DNA of 43,588 nt, taken from NCBI GenBank assembly GCA_947464185.1, contig CANHVY010000033.1, forward strand, positions 1-43,588, read 5' to 3'. The notes under the pieces are model-generated. The model searched no databases, was not told the DNA's origin, and worked only from the letters and a program-made list of their open reading frames with translations. Both the position numbers and the translations under genes were made by a program. This document shows positions 1 to 8,398 of this stretch, piece by piece (positions within the stretch are counted from its first letter, which is position 1; each line of letters starts with the position of its first letter). The stretch comes from Burkholderiales bacterium (lineage in GTDB: Bacteria > Pseudomonadota > Gammaproteobacteria > Burkholderiales > Burkholderiaceae_C).

Positions 1-1089
1 GCGGTGCGTGGCGTGCACCAGGGTGCGCTGGCTGTCGTGCAGCAGCACGTCGCCCGTGGCGGCGTTGCCTTGGGCGTCCTGCGGGGCCACCTGCCACACG
101 GCGTCCCAGGCGCCCAGGTCGTTCCAGCCCGCGTCCAGCGGCACCATGCGGATGTCGATGCCGCTGCCCGGGCACTTCTCCAGCACGGCGTAGTCCACCG
201 ATTCGGCCGGCACGGCCTGGAAGGTGGCCTGGTCCGGGCGCACGAACAGGGCGTCGGTGCTGCGGGCCTCGAATGCGGCGCGCGTGGCCTCCAGGATGTC
301 CGGGCGGAAGCGCTCCAGGGCCTGGCGCCAGGTGCTGGCGCGCAGCACGAAGATGCCGCCGTTCCAGAAGTAGCCGCCTTCGGCCAGGTAGGCCGCTGCG
401 GTGGCGGCGTCGGGCTTCTCGACGAAGCGTTGGACTGGGCGGGCCTTCAGCCGCAAGGCCGGCGCAGCCTCGTGGGCCGCGGTGTCTTCCGCTGCGCTGG
501 CTTGCTGGTCTGCGCCCGCCTGGATGTAGCCGAAGCCTGTTTCCGGCCGGTCGGGCGTGATGCCCAGGATCACCACGGCCCCCTGCGCGGCCTCTTGCAC
601 GGCGCGCTCCAGCGTGGCGGTGAAGGCGGCAGGGTCCGTCACCGTCTGGTCAGCCGGCGTGATCACCAGCACAGGGTCGGCCCCGTCAAGAGCGGCCTGC
701 AGCGCCGCCAGCGTGACGGCTGGCGCGGTGTTGCGCCCGGCCGGCTCCAGCATCAAGGCCGCAGGGGTGCAGCCCGCCTCGCGCAGTTGGTCCAGGATCA
801 GGAAGCGGTGTTCTTCATTGCCGACCACCAGGGGCGGGGCCACTTCCAGCTTGGCGCCTCCCGATTCCCCGCCCCCGTTGCCCAGCGCCATGAGGCGCTG
901 CGCCGCCTGCTGCAGCAGGCTCTCGTTGCCGTGCAGCACCAGAAACTGCTTGGGATAGCCCGCCCGCGACAGCGGCCACAGCCGCGTGCCCGAGCCCCCG
1001 GCCATGATGACGGGTTGGATGTGGAGCTGGACAGTGTTCAAGTCAGTGCCCTTGAGACTTTCGGTTTCATGCCCTGTGGTCCCGGGCAT
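1..1089 (-). CDS. manC: Mannose-1-phosphate guanylyltransferase (partial, runs off left edge)
   Basis: The product makes GDP-mannose from mannose-1-phosphate and GTP for polysaccharide synthesis; many relatives also carry a C-terminal mannose-6-phosphate isomerase domain. Only the first 363 codons lie in the window (usual length about 470-480), so the isomerase part cannot be judged. The nucleotidyltransferase signature AGGSGTRLWPLSR is at residues 30-42, followed by PKQF, and FVEKPD and YFWNGGIFVL come later, all typical of the family. ATG at 1089 is the longest start. A TTG at 1041 has a good AAGGG ribosome site 7 nt upstream (1049-1053) and gives the usual N-terminus, so it is a serious alternative. 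The gene lies on the same strand as galE and the glycosyl-1-phosphate transferase but is separated from galE by a toxin-antitoxin block. Confidence 0.9.
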   Translation of the reverse strand, partial: MPGTTGHETESLKGTDLNTVQLHIQPVIMAGGSGTRLWPLSRAGYPKQFLVLHGNESLLQQAAQRLMALGNGGGESGGAKLEVAPPLVVGNEEHRFLILDQLREAGCTPAALMLEPAGRNTAPAVTLAALQAALDGADPVLVITPADQTVTDPAAFTATLERAVQEAAQGAVVILGITPDRPETGFGYIQAGADQQASAAEDTAAHEAAPALRLKARPVQRFVEKPDAATAAAYLAEGGYFWNGGIFVLRASTWRQALERFRPDILEATRAAFEARSTDALFVRPDQATFQAVPAESVDYAVLEKCPGSGIDIRMVPLDAGWNDLGAWDAVWQVAPQDAQGNAATGDVLLHDSQRTLVHATHR

Positions 1090-1179
1090 GGGCTGCCTGC
1101 ACAGCCAAGCACTTGAAGTCCACCACGCCCTTTTCGGCCATGCGCATGGTCACGGAGTTCTCAAGCTTAGCTGCATAAA

Positions 1180-1198
1180 GGTGATCCATTGGATTACC
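1180..1198. promoter_or_regulatory. Palindromic operator candidate upstream of higBA
   Basis: A 19-bp imperfect palindrome, GGTGATCC-ATT-GGATTACC, has one mismatched pair in the arms. It ends 10 bp before the higB ATG. Antitoxins of the HigA class bind palindromes at their own promoter, so this is a plausible autoregulatory site. The role is inferred from position and symmetry only. Confidence 0.45.
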
Positions 1199-1208
1199 AT
1201 TGGCCGCC

Positions 1209-1547
1209 ATGCTGCTGACAGTTGCCGAGCTGCCGGAGTACCAGAAGGCTTCAGCCAGTCTGATGGGCTCTGAGGAGCGAACGGCTATCGTCCAGTTCCT
1301 CGCAGCACGCCCAAAGGCGGGTGATCTGATGGAAGGCACCGGCGGCATCAAAAAGCTGCGGTGGGGCCGTGAGGGGCGGGGCAAGAGCGGGGGCGTCCGA
1401 GTGGTGTATTACTTCCACAGTGATCACATGCCGCTGTACTTGCTCACGGTCTTTGCGAAGAACGAGCGTGCCAACCTCAGCAAGGGCGAGCGCAACGAAC
1501 TTGCCGGGTTGGTCGATTTGCTGAAGCAGATCTGGTTTGAGAGGTAG
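1209..1547 (+). CDS. higB: HigB2/RelE-family toxin (mRNA interferase)
   Basis: This is a probable ribosome-dependent mRNA-cleaving toxin of a type II toxin-antitoxin pair. The 112-residue product contains GTGGIKKLRW, GGVRVVYYF and LYLLTVFAKNE, the core strands of HigB2-type RelE toxins, and ends with the usual helix. ATG at 1209 is chosen. A TTG at 1200 would add three residues, and neither start has a clear Shine-Dalgarno. The antitoxin gene follows after 5 nt, the toxin-first order typical of HigBA. The pair is transcribed against the surrounding polysaccharide genes, which suggests insertion as a unit. Confidence 0.85.
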   Translation: MLLTVAELPEYQKASASLMGSEERTAIVQFLAARPKAGDLMEGTGGIKKLRWGREGRGKSGGVRVVYYFHSDHMPLYLLTVFAKNERANLSKGERNELAGLVDLLKQIWFER

Positions 1548-1552
1548 GCATC

Positions 1553-1837
1553 ATGGGTGAAGCATTCGAAAGCCTCCGCAGAGGCATGACCGAGGCCGTT
1601 CAGCACGCCCGCGGGCAGAAAGCCGGTGTCAAGGTTTACCGTCCGGCGGCCGTCAACGTGGCCGAGGTCAGGCAGCGCTTGGGGCTGACACAGGTGCAAT
1701 TTGCGACGAGATTCGGGTTCTCGGTGGCCACCCTAAGGCACTGGGAGCGGGGAGACCGCCAGCCGCAAGGGGCCTCCCTCGTGTTGCTCAACCTGATATC
1801 GCGTGACCCGGATGGTGTGATGGCGGCCTTGAGTTGA
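1553..1837 (+). CDS. higA: HigA-type antitoxin, XRE family helix-turn-helix
   Basis: The 94-residue product is the cognate antitoxin of the preceding HigB and probably represses the pair by binding DNA. Residues about 36-75 form a Cro/C1-type helix-turn-helix (VRQRLGLTQVQFATRFGFSV, then LRHWERGDRQPQG), the layout seen in HigA2 proteins whose N-terminal arm contacts the toxin. An AGAGGTAGG ribosome site overlaps the toxin stop, 5 nt ahead of this ATG, so translation is probably coupled. Confidence 0.85.
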   Translation: MGEAFESLRRGMTEAVQHARGQKAGVKVYRPAAVNVAEVRQRLGLTQVQFATRFGFSVATLRHWERGDRQPQGASLVLLNLISRDPDGVMAALS

Positions 1838-1928
1838 TGCATGCGAGCGAGTCGAACACGGCTTCGCTGGTTCTCTCACGCCGGGCAATTTCTTGCGTGA
1901 TGACCACAGAGTTGGCGGGTATGCCTCA

Positions 1929-2048
1929 ATGAAGACCACCATCGATATTGATGACGCATTGTAGGAACGGGCGCGAGTTCAGGCCCGGCAGAGGGGCCCA
2001 CTTAAAGCGCTGCAAGTCTACCGACCGGTAAAAAGGACCGCTGATTGA
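1929..2048 (+). pseudogene. Remnant of a VapB-type antitoxin gene broken by a stop codon
   Basis: Reading from ATG 1929 gives MKTTIDIDDAL, then a TAG stop at 1962-1964. The same frame continues as ERARVQARQRG and LKAL to a TGA at 2046. The two halves together match the start of VapB-type antitoxins (MRTTxxIDDxLLxxA followed by an A-rich helix and a LKALVE-type segment). No toxin partner is present; the sequence beyond runs into galE on the other strand. The identification rests on a short motif, so it is moderate. Confidence 0.5.
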
Positions 2049-3079
2049 TTTTGGGTGTCTGCCCGATGATCTCGCGTTATCTGCCACCTCCAACTGTCTC
2101 CGCACATCTCCCCCAACCCCCGCTGCGCCCGCCACCCCAGCACCTCGCCTGCGCGTGAGGCATCGGCCCAGCAGGCTGCCACGTCGCCTGGGCGGCGGGG
2201 GGCGATGTGGCAGGGAATCTCCCGGCCGCTCGCCTTGGCGTAGGCGTTCACCACCTCCAGAACGCTGCTGCCTCGGCCCGTTCCCAGGTTGACGGTGAGC
2301 GTGTCGCCGCCGTCCAGCAGGTGGCACAGCGCGGCCACATGGCCTTGGGCCAGGTCCACCACGTGCAGGTAGTCGCGCACGCCCGTGCCGTCGGGCGTGG
2401 GGTAGTCGTTGCCGAAGATCTGCAGGTAAGGGCGCAGGCCTGCGGCCACCTGGGCCACGTAAGGCATGAGGTTGTTGGGGGTGCCTCGGGGCTCTTCACC
2501 GATCAGCCCGCTTTCGTGGGCGCCCACGGGGTTGAAGTAGCGCAGGCTCACGTGGCGCCAAGCTGCGTCGGCGCGGGCCAGGTCCTGCAGGATGGTCTCG
2601 CCCACCAGCTTGGTCTGACCGTAGGGGTTGGTGGCTGACAGGGGCGCGTCCTCGGCAATGGGCAGGTGCTGCGGCGCGCCGTACACCGTGGCGCTGGAGC
2701 TGAACACCAGGCGCCTGCAGCCGTGGGCTTGCATCACGCGGCAGGTGGTCAGCAGGCCGCCCAGGTTGTTGGCGTAGTAGGCCAACGGCTGGGCGGTCGA
2801 TTCGCCCACGGCCTTCAGCGCCGCGAAGTGCACGACCGCGTCGATGCGCTGGCCTGAGAATACGGTTTCCAGGGCCGCAGCGTTGCACACATTGGCCTGC
2901 TTGAAGGCCGGCGCCTGACCGGTCAGCCGTTGCAGGCGGGTGAGCACGGCGGGTGAGCTGTTGGAGAAGTCGTCCACCCCCAGCACGCGGTAGCCGGCCT
3001 GCGCCAGCGCCACCCAGGTGTGCGAACCGATGTAGCCGCATGCGCCCGTCAGCAGCACGGTGGGGGCCGCGCTCACCAT
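2018..3079 (-). CDS. galE: UDP-glucose 4-epimerase with an altered C-terminal tail
   Basis: The enzyme interconverts UDP-glucose and UDP-galactose with bound NAD and supplies precursor for the exopolysaccharide. Its 353 residues show the NAD motif TGACGYIGS (11-19), the serine cluster SSSATVYG (127-134) and the catalytic Tyr153 and Lys157 in NPYGQTK. The ATG overlaps the end of the upstream barrel gene by 7 bp, so the two are co-transcribed. After DSWRWQ the usual short NPQGY-like ending is missing; instead 20 unrelated residues follow (codons 2080 down to 2021). That tail coincides with the edge of the toxin-antitoxin block and partly overlaps the vapB remnant. Confidence 0.95.
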   Translation of the reverse strand: MVSAAPTVLLTGACGYIGSHTWVALAQAGYRVLGVDDFSNSSPAVLTRLQRLTGQAPAFKQANVCNAAALETVFSGQRIDAVVHFAALKAVGESTAQPLAYYANNLGGLLTTCRVMQAHGCRRLVFSSSATVYGAPQHLPIAEDAPLSATNPYGQTKLVGETILQDLARADAAWRHVSLRYFNPVGAHESGLIGEEPRGTPNNLMPYVAQVAAGLRPYLQIFGNDYPTPDGTGVRDYLHVVDLAQGHVAALCHLLDGGDTLTVNLGTGRGSSVLEVVNAYAKASGREIPCHIAPRRPGDVAACWADASRAGEVLGWRAQRGLGEMCGDSWRWQITRDHRADTQNQSAVLFTGR

Positions 3080-4344
3080 GCCAGGCGCCCGAAGCAGCCG
3101 AACACGCGTGCCGAGTAGGGCGTGCTCAGCAGGCCGTCTGCGCGCCGGCGCTCCGTGCTGGCGTCGCAACCCAGCTGGGTGCTGCGGCGCGGGGACCAGC
3201 GCAGTCCCAGGGTGAGCTGCGAGGTGCTGTCGTGCGCCGTGGTGGCCGCGGTGGCCGCGGTGGCCGCGGGCTGTACGCTGGTGAGCGTTCGTCGCGTCCA
3301 GCCGGCGGACACGGTGGCCTGCACCTTGGCCGTCACCGCTTGCTGCGCGGCCAGCGTCACACGGGTGAGCACCACGCCATCGTCCACATGGCCTCCTGGC
3401 AGGGCCTGCGCCGCCGTGTCGTCCACGCCGTAGCGTTCCAGGTAGGCGTCCTGGCCCAGGTCTCGCACGGCCCGGGCGGTCACCAGCCAGGAGCCGCGCG
3501 GCTGCCACTGCCAGGCCAGTGCGCCGGTGAGGCCGGAGAAGTCGCGTTCGCTGCGCTGGTCGTAGCGCGCGCGCAAGGGGCTGGCGCGCACGTACAGGCG
3601 CTGCATGGGCGTGGCCGACCAGGTCATCCACAGGTCCAGGGCCCGGCTGCGGTAGCGGTCGGCATCGTCCAGGGCATTGATGTAGCGACCGCGGGTCTCG
3701 CGCAGACCGGCCCCGAAGGTTGTCGCTGCGCCGGGGCGCCAGCGCAGGCCTAGCGCGGCCGATTGGGCGCGCAGCTCGGCGGCGTCGAAGGCGGGGTCGC
3801 TGTAGTGCACGGCACGGGTGCCCAGTTGGCCCTCCACCGACAATCGCCCGGCGCCACCCAGGCGAACCAGGGCTGCGGCTTCGTCGTTGCTTTCGAGGTT
3901 GCGGGCTTGGCTGCCGGCTGCAGCGTCCGGGTCCAGCGGACGCAGGGTGCGGGCGCTGGCGGCGCGCAACTGGCCGGACAGGCGCCCGGCGGTCTCCCAG
4001 TCCAGCCGCAGCTCCGCACGGTGAGCGGCATGGTCCAGTTCGTCGTCCCTGCGGTAGCGCAGGGCCTCGACGCCTGCGCGCCCCAGCAGACGCTGGCGGC
4101 CCAGCGGCTGGTCCAGCGTGAGGTCGAGCGAGGTGGTGGACAAGGTGTCCGATCGGGACTGCCCGGACCCCGGCAGCACGCCGTCCGGCAACCGGTAGAG
4201 ATTGGAGTCGTGGCTGAACTGCTGGCCCACGCTCCAGCCCCAGCCGGGGGTTTGGGCCCAGACGTGGGCCGACAGCGCGATGGAGCACACAGACAGGGGC
4301 ACGGACAGTGCGCAGCGCAGCGCACGCGGGTTGGTCAAGGGCAT
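3073..4344 (-). CDS. EpsL-like outer-membrane beta-barrel, exopolysaccharide export
   Basis: This is a probable outer-membrane barrel of the exopolysaccharide cluster. A signal peptide (CALSVPLSVCSIALSAHVWA) is followed by about 390 residues of alternating polar/hydrophobic strands rich in Arg, Leu and aromatic residues, with conserved-looking starts such as GWGWSVGQQFSHDSNLYRL. The C-terminus ends in aromatic FGCFGRLAW, as expected for BAM recognition. It sits between the sugar phosphotransferase (63 nt upstream) and galE (7-bp overlap). The assignment to the EpsL family rests on this pattern and context. A different polysaccharide-linked barrel is possible. Confidence 0.65.
   Translation of the reverse strand: MPLTNPRALRCALSVPLSVCSIALSAHVWAQTPGWGWSVGQQFSHDSNLYRLPDGVLPGSGQSRSDTLSTTSLDLTLDQPLGRQRLLGRAGVEALRYRRDDELDHAAHRAELRLDWETAGRLSGQLRAASARTLRPLDPDAAAGSQARNLESNDEAAALVRLGGAGRLSVEGQLGTRAVHYSDPAFDAAELRAQSAALGLRWRPGAATTFGAGLRETRGRYINALDDADRYRSRALDLWMTWSATPMQRLYVRASPLRARYDQRSERDFSGLTGALAWQWQPRGSWLVTARAVRDLGQDAYLERYGVDDTAAQALPGGHVDDGVVLTRVTLAAQQAVTAKVQATVSAGWTRRTLTSVQPAATAATAATTAHDSTSQLTLGLRWSPRRSTQLGCDASTERRRADGLLSTPYSARVFGCFGRLAW
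3241..3267. repeat. Three perfect 9-bp tandem repeats inside the barrel gene
   Basis: GGTGGCCGC occurs three times in a row. On the coding (minus) strand it encodes an Ala-Ala-Thr repeat in a probable extracellular or periplasmic loop. Changes in copy number would keep the frame. Confidence 0.8.
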
Positions 4345-4407
4345 GAGAAGCCTTTCCAGGGGTGGAGGAGTGACGCGGTGTCGTTGCCGCCCGGGCCCGG
4401 GGCGCCG

Positions 4408-5763
4408 CTAGTACGCATGACGGTCCCACAGCACCAGGGCGACGGTGCGGGCGATGATTCGCAGGTCCAGGCTCAGCGACCAGTGGTGCAGGTACTCCAG
4501 GTCGTACTCCACGCGGGCGCGCATCTTGTCCAGCGTGTCGGTCTCGCCCCGGTGGCCGTTGACCTGGGCCCACCCGGTGATGCCGGGCTTGACCTTGTGG
4601 CGCACCATGTAGGCGCGGATCAGTTCGCGGTACTCGTCGTTGTGCGCCACCGCGTGCGGTCGGGGGCCCACGATGCTCATGTGCCCTTGCAGCACGTTGA
4701 AGAACTGCGGCAGTTCGTCCAGCGAGGTGCGGCGTATGAAGGCGCCAAAGGGCGTGATGCGCGGGTCGCCCCGGGTGGCCTGTCGGATCACCGCCCCGTT
4801 GTCCAGGGTGCGCATGGAGCGGAACTTCCACACCACGATCTCGCGACCGTCCAGCCCGTTGCGGCGCTGGCGGAACAGCACCGGCCCGGGCGAACTGAGC
4901 TTCACGCCCAGCGCCACAGCCACAAGCAGCGGCGAGATCAGCACGATGATCAGACTGGCCAGCACCAGATCCTCGGCCCGCTTCACCAGTTGGTTGACGC
5001 CCGTGAAGGGCGTCTCGCACAGCCCGACCACCGGCACCCCGTTCACATCGCGCAGGCGTCCCTGGATGATGGTGATGCCCAGCAGGTCCGGGACGTAGTG
5101 CACCGAGACTGTGGTGTCCTGCAAGGCCTGCAGCAGGCGCGGGATGCGGGAACCCGCGGGTTCGCTTCCGCCCAGCGGCAAGGTGATGTAGACGTCCTGC
5201 ACGCCCCGCCGGTGGATGAAGTCCACCACATCGGCCAGGTCGCCCCGGCGCATCCCGCGCGCGCCCGGGTCCAGCCGGCTGTCCAGACGGTCGTCGAAGC
5301 AGCCGATCAGGTCGATGCCGCGCCCCGCCTGATCGTGCAGCGCCTGTCCGACCCGGGCCGCCAGGGCGCCGGCGCCCACGACGATGGCGCGCCGGCGTCG
5401 GTGCGGCCTGCCCTGCCACCAAGTCACCAAACGTCCGGCGGCCAAGGTGGATACAGCCGTAAGCACCACAGTGCTGGTCCACGCTCCGCTGAGCGCCCGA
5501 AGATCCACCTGCGCCAGACTGTCCGTGGACCAGAGGCCGAGTCCGATCACGCCCGCGCGTGCCAGCCACGCGCCGGTGACTTCGGCCCACACCGCGGTGG
5601 CCGGCATGGCGGTACGGTCGCGCGCCGGAAAGCTCAGTGCCAGCACCACCAGGGTCAGTACCAGATCGGCCCGTGCCATGTGCCCCTGCAAGGCCCAGGC
5701 CCATGCCAGCAAGCTGCCCACGGCCACGGCAGGCTCCATTACCGCGGCCAGTACCGTGGACAT
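4408..5763 (-). CDS. Undecaprenyl-phosphate glucose (hexose)-1-phosphate transferase
   Basis: This membrane enzyme loads the first sugar phosphate onto undecaprenyl phosphate to start exopolysaccharide repeat-unit assembly. From ATG 5763 it has 451 residues. Hydrophobic segments occupy roughly residues 8-110. A Rossmann-like CoA-binding-type domain follows (IVVGAGALAARVG, 127-139), then a membrane segment near 265-288. The C-terminal bacterial sugar transferase domain has KFRSMRT (313-319), SLDELPQFFNVLQG (347-360) and SIVGPRP (363-369). The frame stays open far upstream, but no in-frame ATG or GTG lies in the nearest stretch and the family length fits this start. The sugar (glucose or galactose) is not determined. 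It is the first gene of the minus-strand cluster. Confidence 0.9.
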   Translation of the reverse strand: MSTVLAAVMEPAVAVGSLLAWAWALQGHMARADLVLTLVVLALSFPARDRTAMPATAVWAEVTGAWLARAGVIGLGLWSTDSLAQVDLRALSGAWTSTVVLTAVSTLAAGRLVTWWQGRPHRRRRAIVVGAGALAARVGQALHDQAGRGIDLIGCFDDRLDSRLDPGARGMRRGDLADVVDFIHRRGVQDVYITLPLGGSEPAGSRIPRLLQALQDTTVSVHYVPDLLGITIIQGRLRDVNGVPVVGLCETPFTGVNQLVKRAEDLVLASLIIVLISPLLVAVALGVKLSSPGPVLFRQRRNGLDGREIVVWKFRSMRTLDNGAVIRQATRGDPRITPFGAFIRRTSLDELPQFFNVLQGHMSIVGPRPHAVAHNDEYRELIRAYMVRHKVKPGITGWAQVNGHRGETDTLDKMRARVEYDLEYLHHWSLSLDLRIIARTVALVLWDRHAY

Positions 5764-5883
5764 GGAGGGGGGCTCTGAAAAGAAGCTGCCGATGCGCGGC
5801 GCGGGGCTCAGCGGCCCGAATCGGCGCAGGCCCGGGTTCCCAAGAACGCGAGGGGCGCCCGCCGCCTGCGTTCCCGTCGGTGT

Positions 5884-5917
5884 GCGCGGGCCGGCATCGC
5901 CCTGTGCCGGCCCGCGC
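5884..5917. promoter_or_regulatory. 13-bp perfect inverted repeat upstream of the polysaccharide cluster
   Basis: The left arm GCGCGGGCCGGCA (5884-5896) and right arm TGCCGGCCCGCGC (5905-5917) are perfectly complementary around an 8-nt loop. No T-run follows on either side, so a simple Rho-independent terminator is unlikely. It lies 121 bp upstream of the sugar transferase start, where an operator or a leader hairpin could act. Confidence 0.55.
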
Positions 5918-6086
5918 TGGGTCCGGCGGATGCCCGGTGTTTCTCGAACCGTTCGCCGCGCGACAGCACCCGCCGCCCCGACGCCGTCCGATACCGGATC
6001 TGCCTGTCTGCCTGCCCTGCCCTGCGCTGCCACCCGCCCTCCTGTGCGACATCCAGTCTGATCTGCGGTGCGTACTTCGGCCTCCC

Positions 6087-6092
6087 TACAAT
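6087..6092 (+). promoter_or_regulatory. Candidate -10 box of ubiJ, possibly a leaderless transcript
   Basis: TACAAT ends 6 bp before the ubiJ ATG at 6099. A normal transcription start 6-7 bp downstream would fall on the A of the start codon, giving a leaderless mRNA. No good -35 is seen at the usual distance, so the promoter call is tentative. Confidence 0.4.
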
Positions 6093-6098
6093 TCAGGT

Positions 6099-6638
6099 AT
6101 GAGGCACGCCCTGCACGACATGCTCGCTCCGGCCGCACTTGAGCGGTTGACCTTGCTCATCAACCATGTGCTTGGTCGCGAGCCGGTGGCCGTGGAGCGC
6201 CTGCAGCCCCATGCCGGGCGGGTGGTGGCACTGCATGCTGAAGGCTGGCCTGCGCTGCTGCCGCCGTTGCCGGCCCTGGTGTTTCGCATCACACCCGCAG
6301 GCTTGCTGGAGTGGTGCGGCCAGGAAGGCCACACCTCGCCCGACCTTCAGGTGCGCGTGCAGGCTTCCAACCCCGCAGGTCTGGCGATGAACGCGCTGTC
6401 AGGGCGTACGCCAGACGTCCATGTGGAAGGTGATGCCCGGCTGGCCGCAGACGCCAACTGGTTGCTTGAGCACCTGCGCTGGGATCTGGCCGATGACGTT
6501 CACCGTCTCCTGGGCCCGGGCCCGGCCCAACTGCTGGCGCAGGTGGGACCTGCTCTGCGTGAGAGCCTCGAGAAGCTGGCGCCGCAGGCTGCATCGCTGG
6601 CTCAGCGCTGTGCTGCGGCTTTCGGCGCCCGCCCATGA
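6099..6638 (+). CDS. ubiJ: Ubiquinone biosynthesis accessory factor UbiJ (SCP2 domain)
   Basis: UbiJ is a lipid-binding partner of the ubiquinone biosynthesis complex in the cytoplasm. The 179-residue product has an N-terminal SCP2-like lipid-binding domain (FRITPAGLLEW, ALSGRTPDVHVEGDARLAA) and a helical C-terminus containing DLADDVHRLLGPGPA, a usual UbiJ segment. The position just ahead of ubiB on the same strand (58 nt gap) supports the call. ATG 6099 is the natural start; it has no Shine-Dalgarno and sits directly behind a TACAAT box. Confidence 0.85.
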   Translation: MRHALHDMLAPAALERLTLLINHVLGREPVAVERLQPHAGRVVALHAEGWPALLPPLPALVFRITPAGLLEWCGQEGHTSPDLQVRVQASNPAGLAMNALSGRTPDVHVEGDARLAADANWLLEHLRWDLADDVHRLLGPGPAQLLAQVGPALRESLEKLAPQAASLAQRCAAAFGARP

Positions 6639-6696
6639 CCAGTCCATTCCCGAGCCGGTTGCGGCATCGGGGCCCTGAGGGGCGGGTGAGGGTGCG

Positions 6697-8274
6697 ATGA
6701 GGCGTCTGGCCCGGCTTTGGTTCATCGCCTTCACGGTCTTGCGCTTCGGCCTGGACGAGGTGGCGCTGCAGAGCTTCCGCCAGCCCTGGGTGCGGCTGCT
6801 GGTGCGCATCGTCACGGTCGGGCGCGACCTGAACGCGCCCCGCGGGGTGCGCCTGCGCCAGGCCCTGGAGCGGCTGGGCCCCATCTTCGTCAAGTTCGGG
6901 CAGGTGCTCTCTACGCGGCGCGACCTCGTGCCGCCGGACCTGGCCGACGAACTGGCCCGGCTGCAGGACCGGGTGCCGCCATTCCCCGCCGCGCAGTCGG
7001 CCTCGCTGGTGGAGCGCGCGTTGGGGCGACCGCTGGATGCCATCTTCGAGCGCTTCGACGCCGAGCCCGTGGCCAGCGCCTCCATCGCGCAGGTGCACTT
7101 TGCGCGGCTGCGCTCGGATCTTCCCGGGCGCTCTGGTGGCGCCTATGCGGGCCGTGAGGTGGCGGTCAAGGTGCTGCGCCCGGGCATGCAGGCGGCCATC
7201 GAGCGCGACCTGGACCTGCTGCACACCCTGGCGCGCTGGGTCGAGCGCTTGAGTGCCGATGGCCGACGCCTGAAGCCGCGCGAAGTGGTGGCGGAGTTCG
7301 ATACCCACCTGCACGACGAACTGGACCTCGTGCGCGAGGCCGCCAACGCCACGCAGCTGCGGCGCAACATGCAGGACCTGGGGCTGGTGATGGTGCCCGA
7401 GATGGTGTGGGACCTGTGCACCCCCACCGTCATCGTGATGGAGCGCATGAACGGTGTGCCCATCGGCCAGGTGCAGCGCCTGCGCGAGGCGGGGGTGGAC
7501 TTCAAGAAGCTGGCGCGCGACGGCGTGACCATCTTCTTCACCCAGGTGTTCCGCGACGGCTTCTTCCACGCCGACATGCATCCCGGCAACATCCAGGTCA
7601 GCCTGGACCCTGTCACCTTCGGCCGCTACATCGCACTCGATTTCGGGATCATCGGCACGCTCACCGAGCTCGACAAGGACTACCTGGCGCAAAACTTCAT
7701 CGCCTTCTTCCGGCGCGACTACAAGCGCGTGGCCGAACTGCACGTGGAGTCGGGCTGGGTGCCGGCGGACACCCGCATCGACTCGCTGGAAAGTGCCATC
7801 CGCGCCGTGTGCGAGCCGCAGTTCGAGCGGCCGCTGAAGGACATCTCGCTGGGGCAGGTGCTGCTGCGGCTGTTCCAGACCTCGCGCCGCTTCAACGTGG
7901 AGATCCAGCCGCAACTGGTGCTGTTGCAGAAGACGCTGCTGAACATCGAGGGCCTGGGTCGCGAGCTCGACCCCGACCTCGACCTGTGGACGACGGCCAA
8001 GCCCTTCCTCGAGCGCTGGATGAACGAACAGGTGGGCTGGCGCGCCTTCGCCGATCGCTTCAAGGCCGAGGCCCCCCGGTACGCCCATCTGCTGCCGGAA
8101 TTACCCCGGCTGGTGCACGCGGCGCTGAAGCGTCCGCCAGAGCGCGACCCCGCCGTTTTGCTGGCCCTGCTGGCCGAGCAGCGGCGCACCAACCGCCTGT
8201 TGCAGGCCCTGGTGTGGGGTGCGCTGGGCTTCTTGCTCGGCATGGTGCTTGCAAGGGCCTGGCTGACCCCTTGA
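6697..8274 (+). CDS. ubiB: UbiB, atypical (ABC1/ADCK-family) kinase for ubiquinone biosynthesis
   Basis: UbiB is a membrane-bound ATPase of the ancient ABC1 family needed for ubiquinone synthesis. The 525 residues match the family length. Visible motifs are the family-specific KFGQ (66-69) with LSTRRDLVP, the ATP-binding VAVKVLRPG, the catalytic-loop ADMHPGN and the metal-binding LDFGIIG. Two hydrophobic segments at the C-terminus (from about residue 495) anchor it in the membrane. It follows ubiJ, so the two likely share a transcript. Confidence 0.93.
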   Translation: MRRLARLWFIAFTVLRFGLDEVALQSFRQPWVRLLVRIVTVGRDLNAPRGVRLRQALERLGPIFVKFGQVLSTRRDLVPPDLADELARLQDRVPPFPAAQSASLVERALGRPLDAIFERFDAEPVASASIAQVHFARLRSDLPGRSGGAYAGREVAVKVLRPGMQAAIERDLDLLHTLARWVERLSADGRRLKPREVVAEFDTHLHDELDLVREAANATQLRRNMQDLGLVMVPEMVWDLCTPTVIVMERMNGVPIGQVQRLREAGVDFKKLARDGVTIFFTQVFRDGFFHADMHPGNIQVSLDPVTFGRYIALDFGIIGTLTELDKDYLAQNFIAFFRRDYKRVAELHVESGWVPADTRIDSLESAIRAVCEPQFERPLKDISLGQVLLRLFQTSRRFNVEIQPQLVLLQKTLLNIEGLGRELDPDLDLWTTAKPFLERWMNEQVGWRAFADRFKAEAPRYAHLLPELPRLVHAALKRPPERDPAVLLALLAEQRRTNRLLQALVWGALGFLLGMVLARAWLTP

Positions 8275-8398
8275 AGAGCAGGCGTTTGTCCCCATGGCGG
8301 TGCGGCCTCCGGACACGCCGATACACTGCCGCCGCCCGAGAAAGCCCGCCCGTCGCGGTGGCGCTTGTACAGACCAAGCATCAACCTGGAGCTCTCCC

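Larger units (their letters stand above)
5764..6098. other. Divergent intergenic region between the polysaccharide cluster and ubiJ
   Basis: These 335 bp separate two divergent genes. They hold a strong GC-rich inverted repeat (5884-5917) and a TACAAT box next to ubiJ. No convincing small gene is seen, although frames stay open on both strands because of base composition. Confidence 0.7.

Noticed and set aside
3763..5778. A 671-codon plus-strand open frame over the polysaccharide genes
   Set aside because: It is antisense to two real genes and shows no recognisable motif.
2018..6052. A 1344-codon open frame on the minus strand
   Set aside because: Only its last 353 codons (galE) look like protein; the rest is Arg/Gly/Pro-rich shadow of the barrel and transferase genes in another frame, kept open by GC bias.
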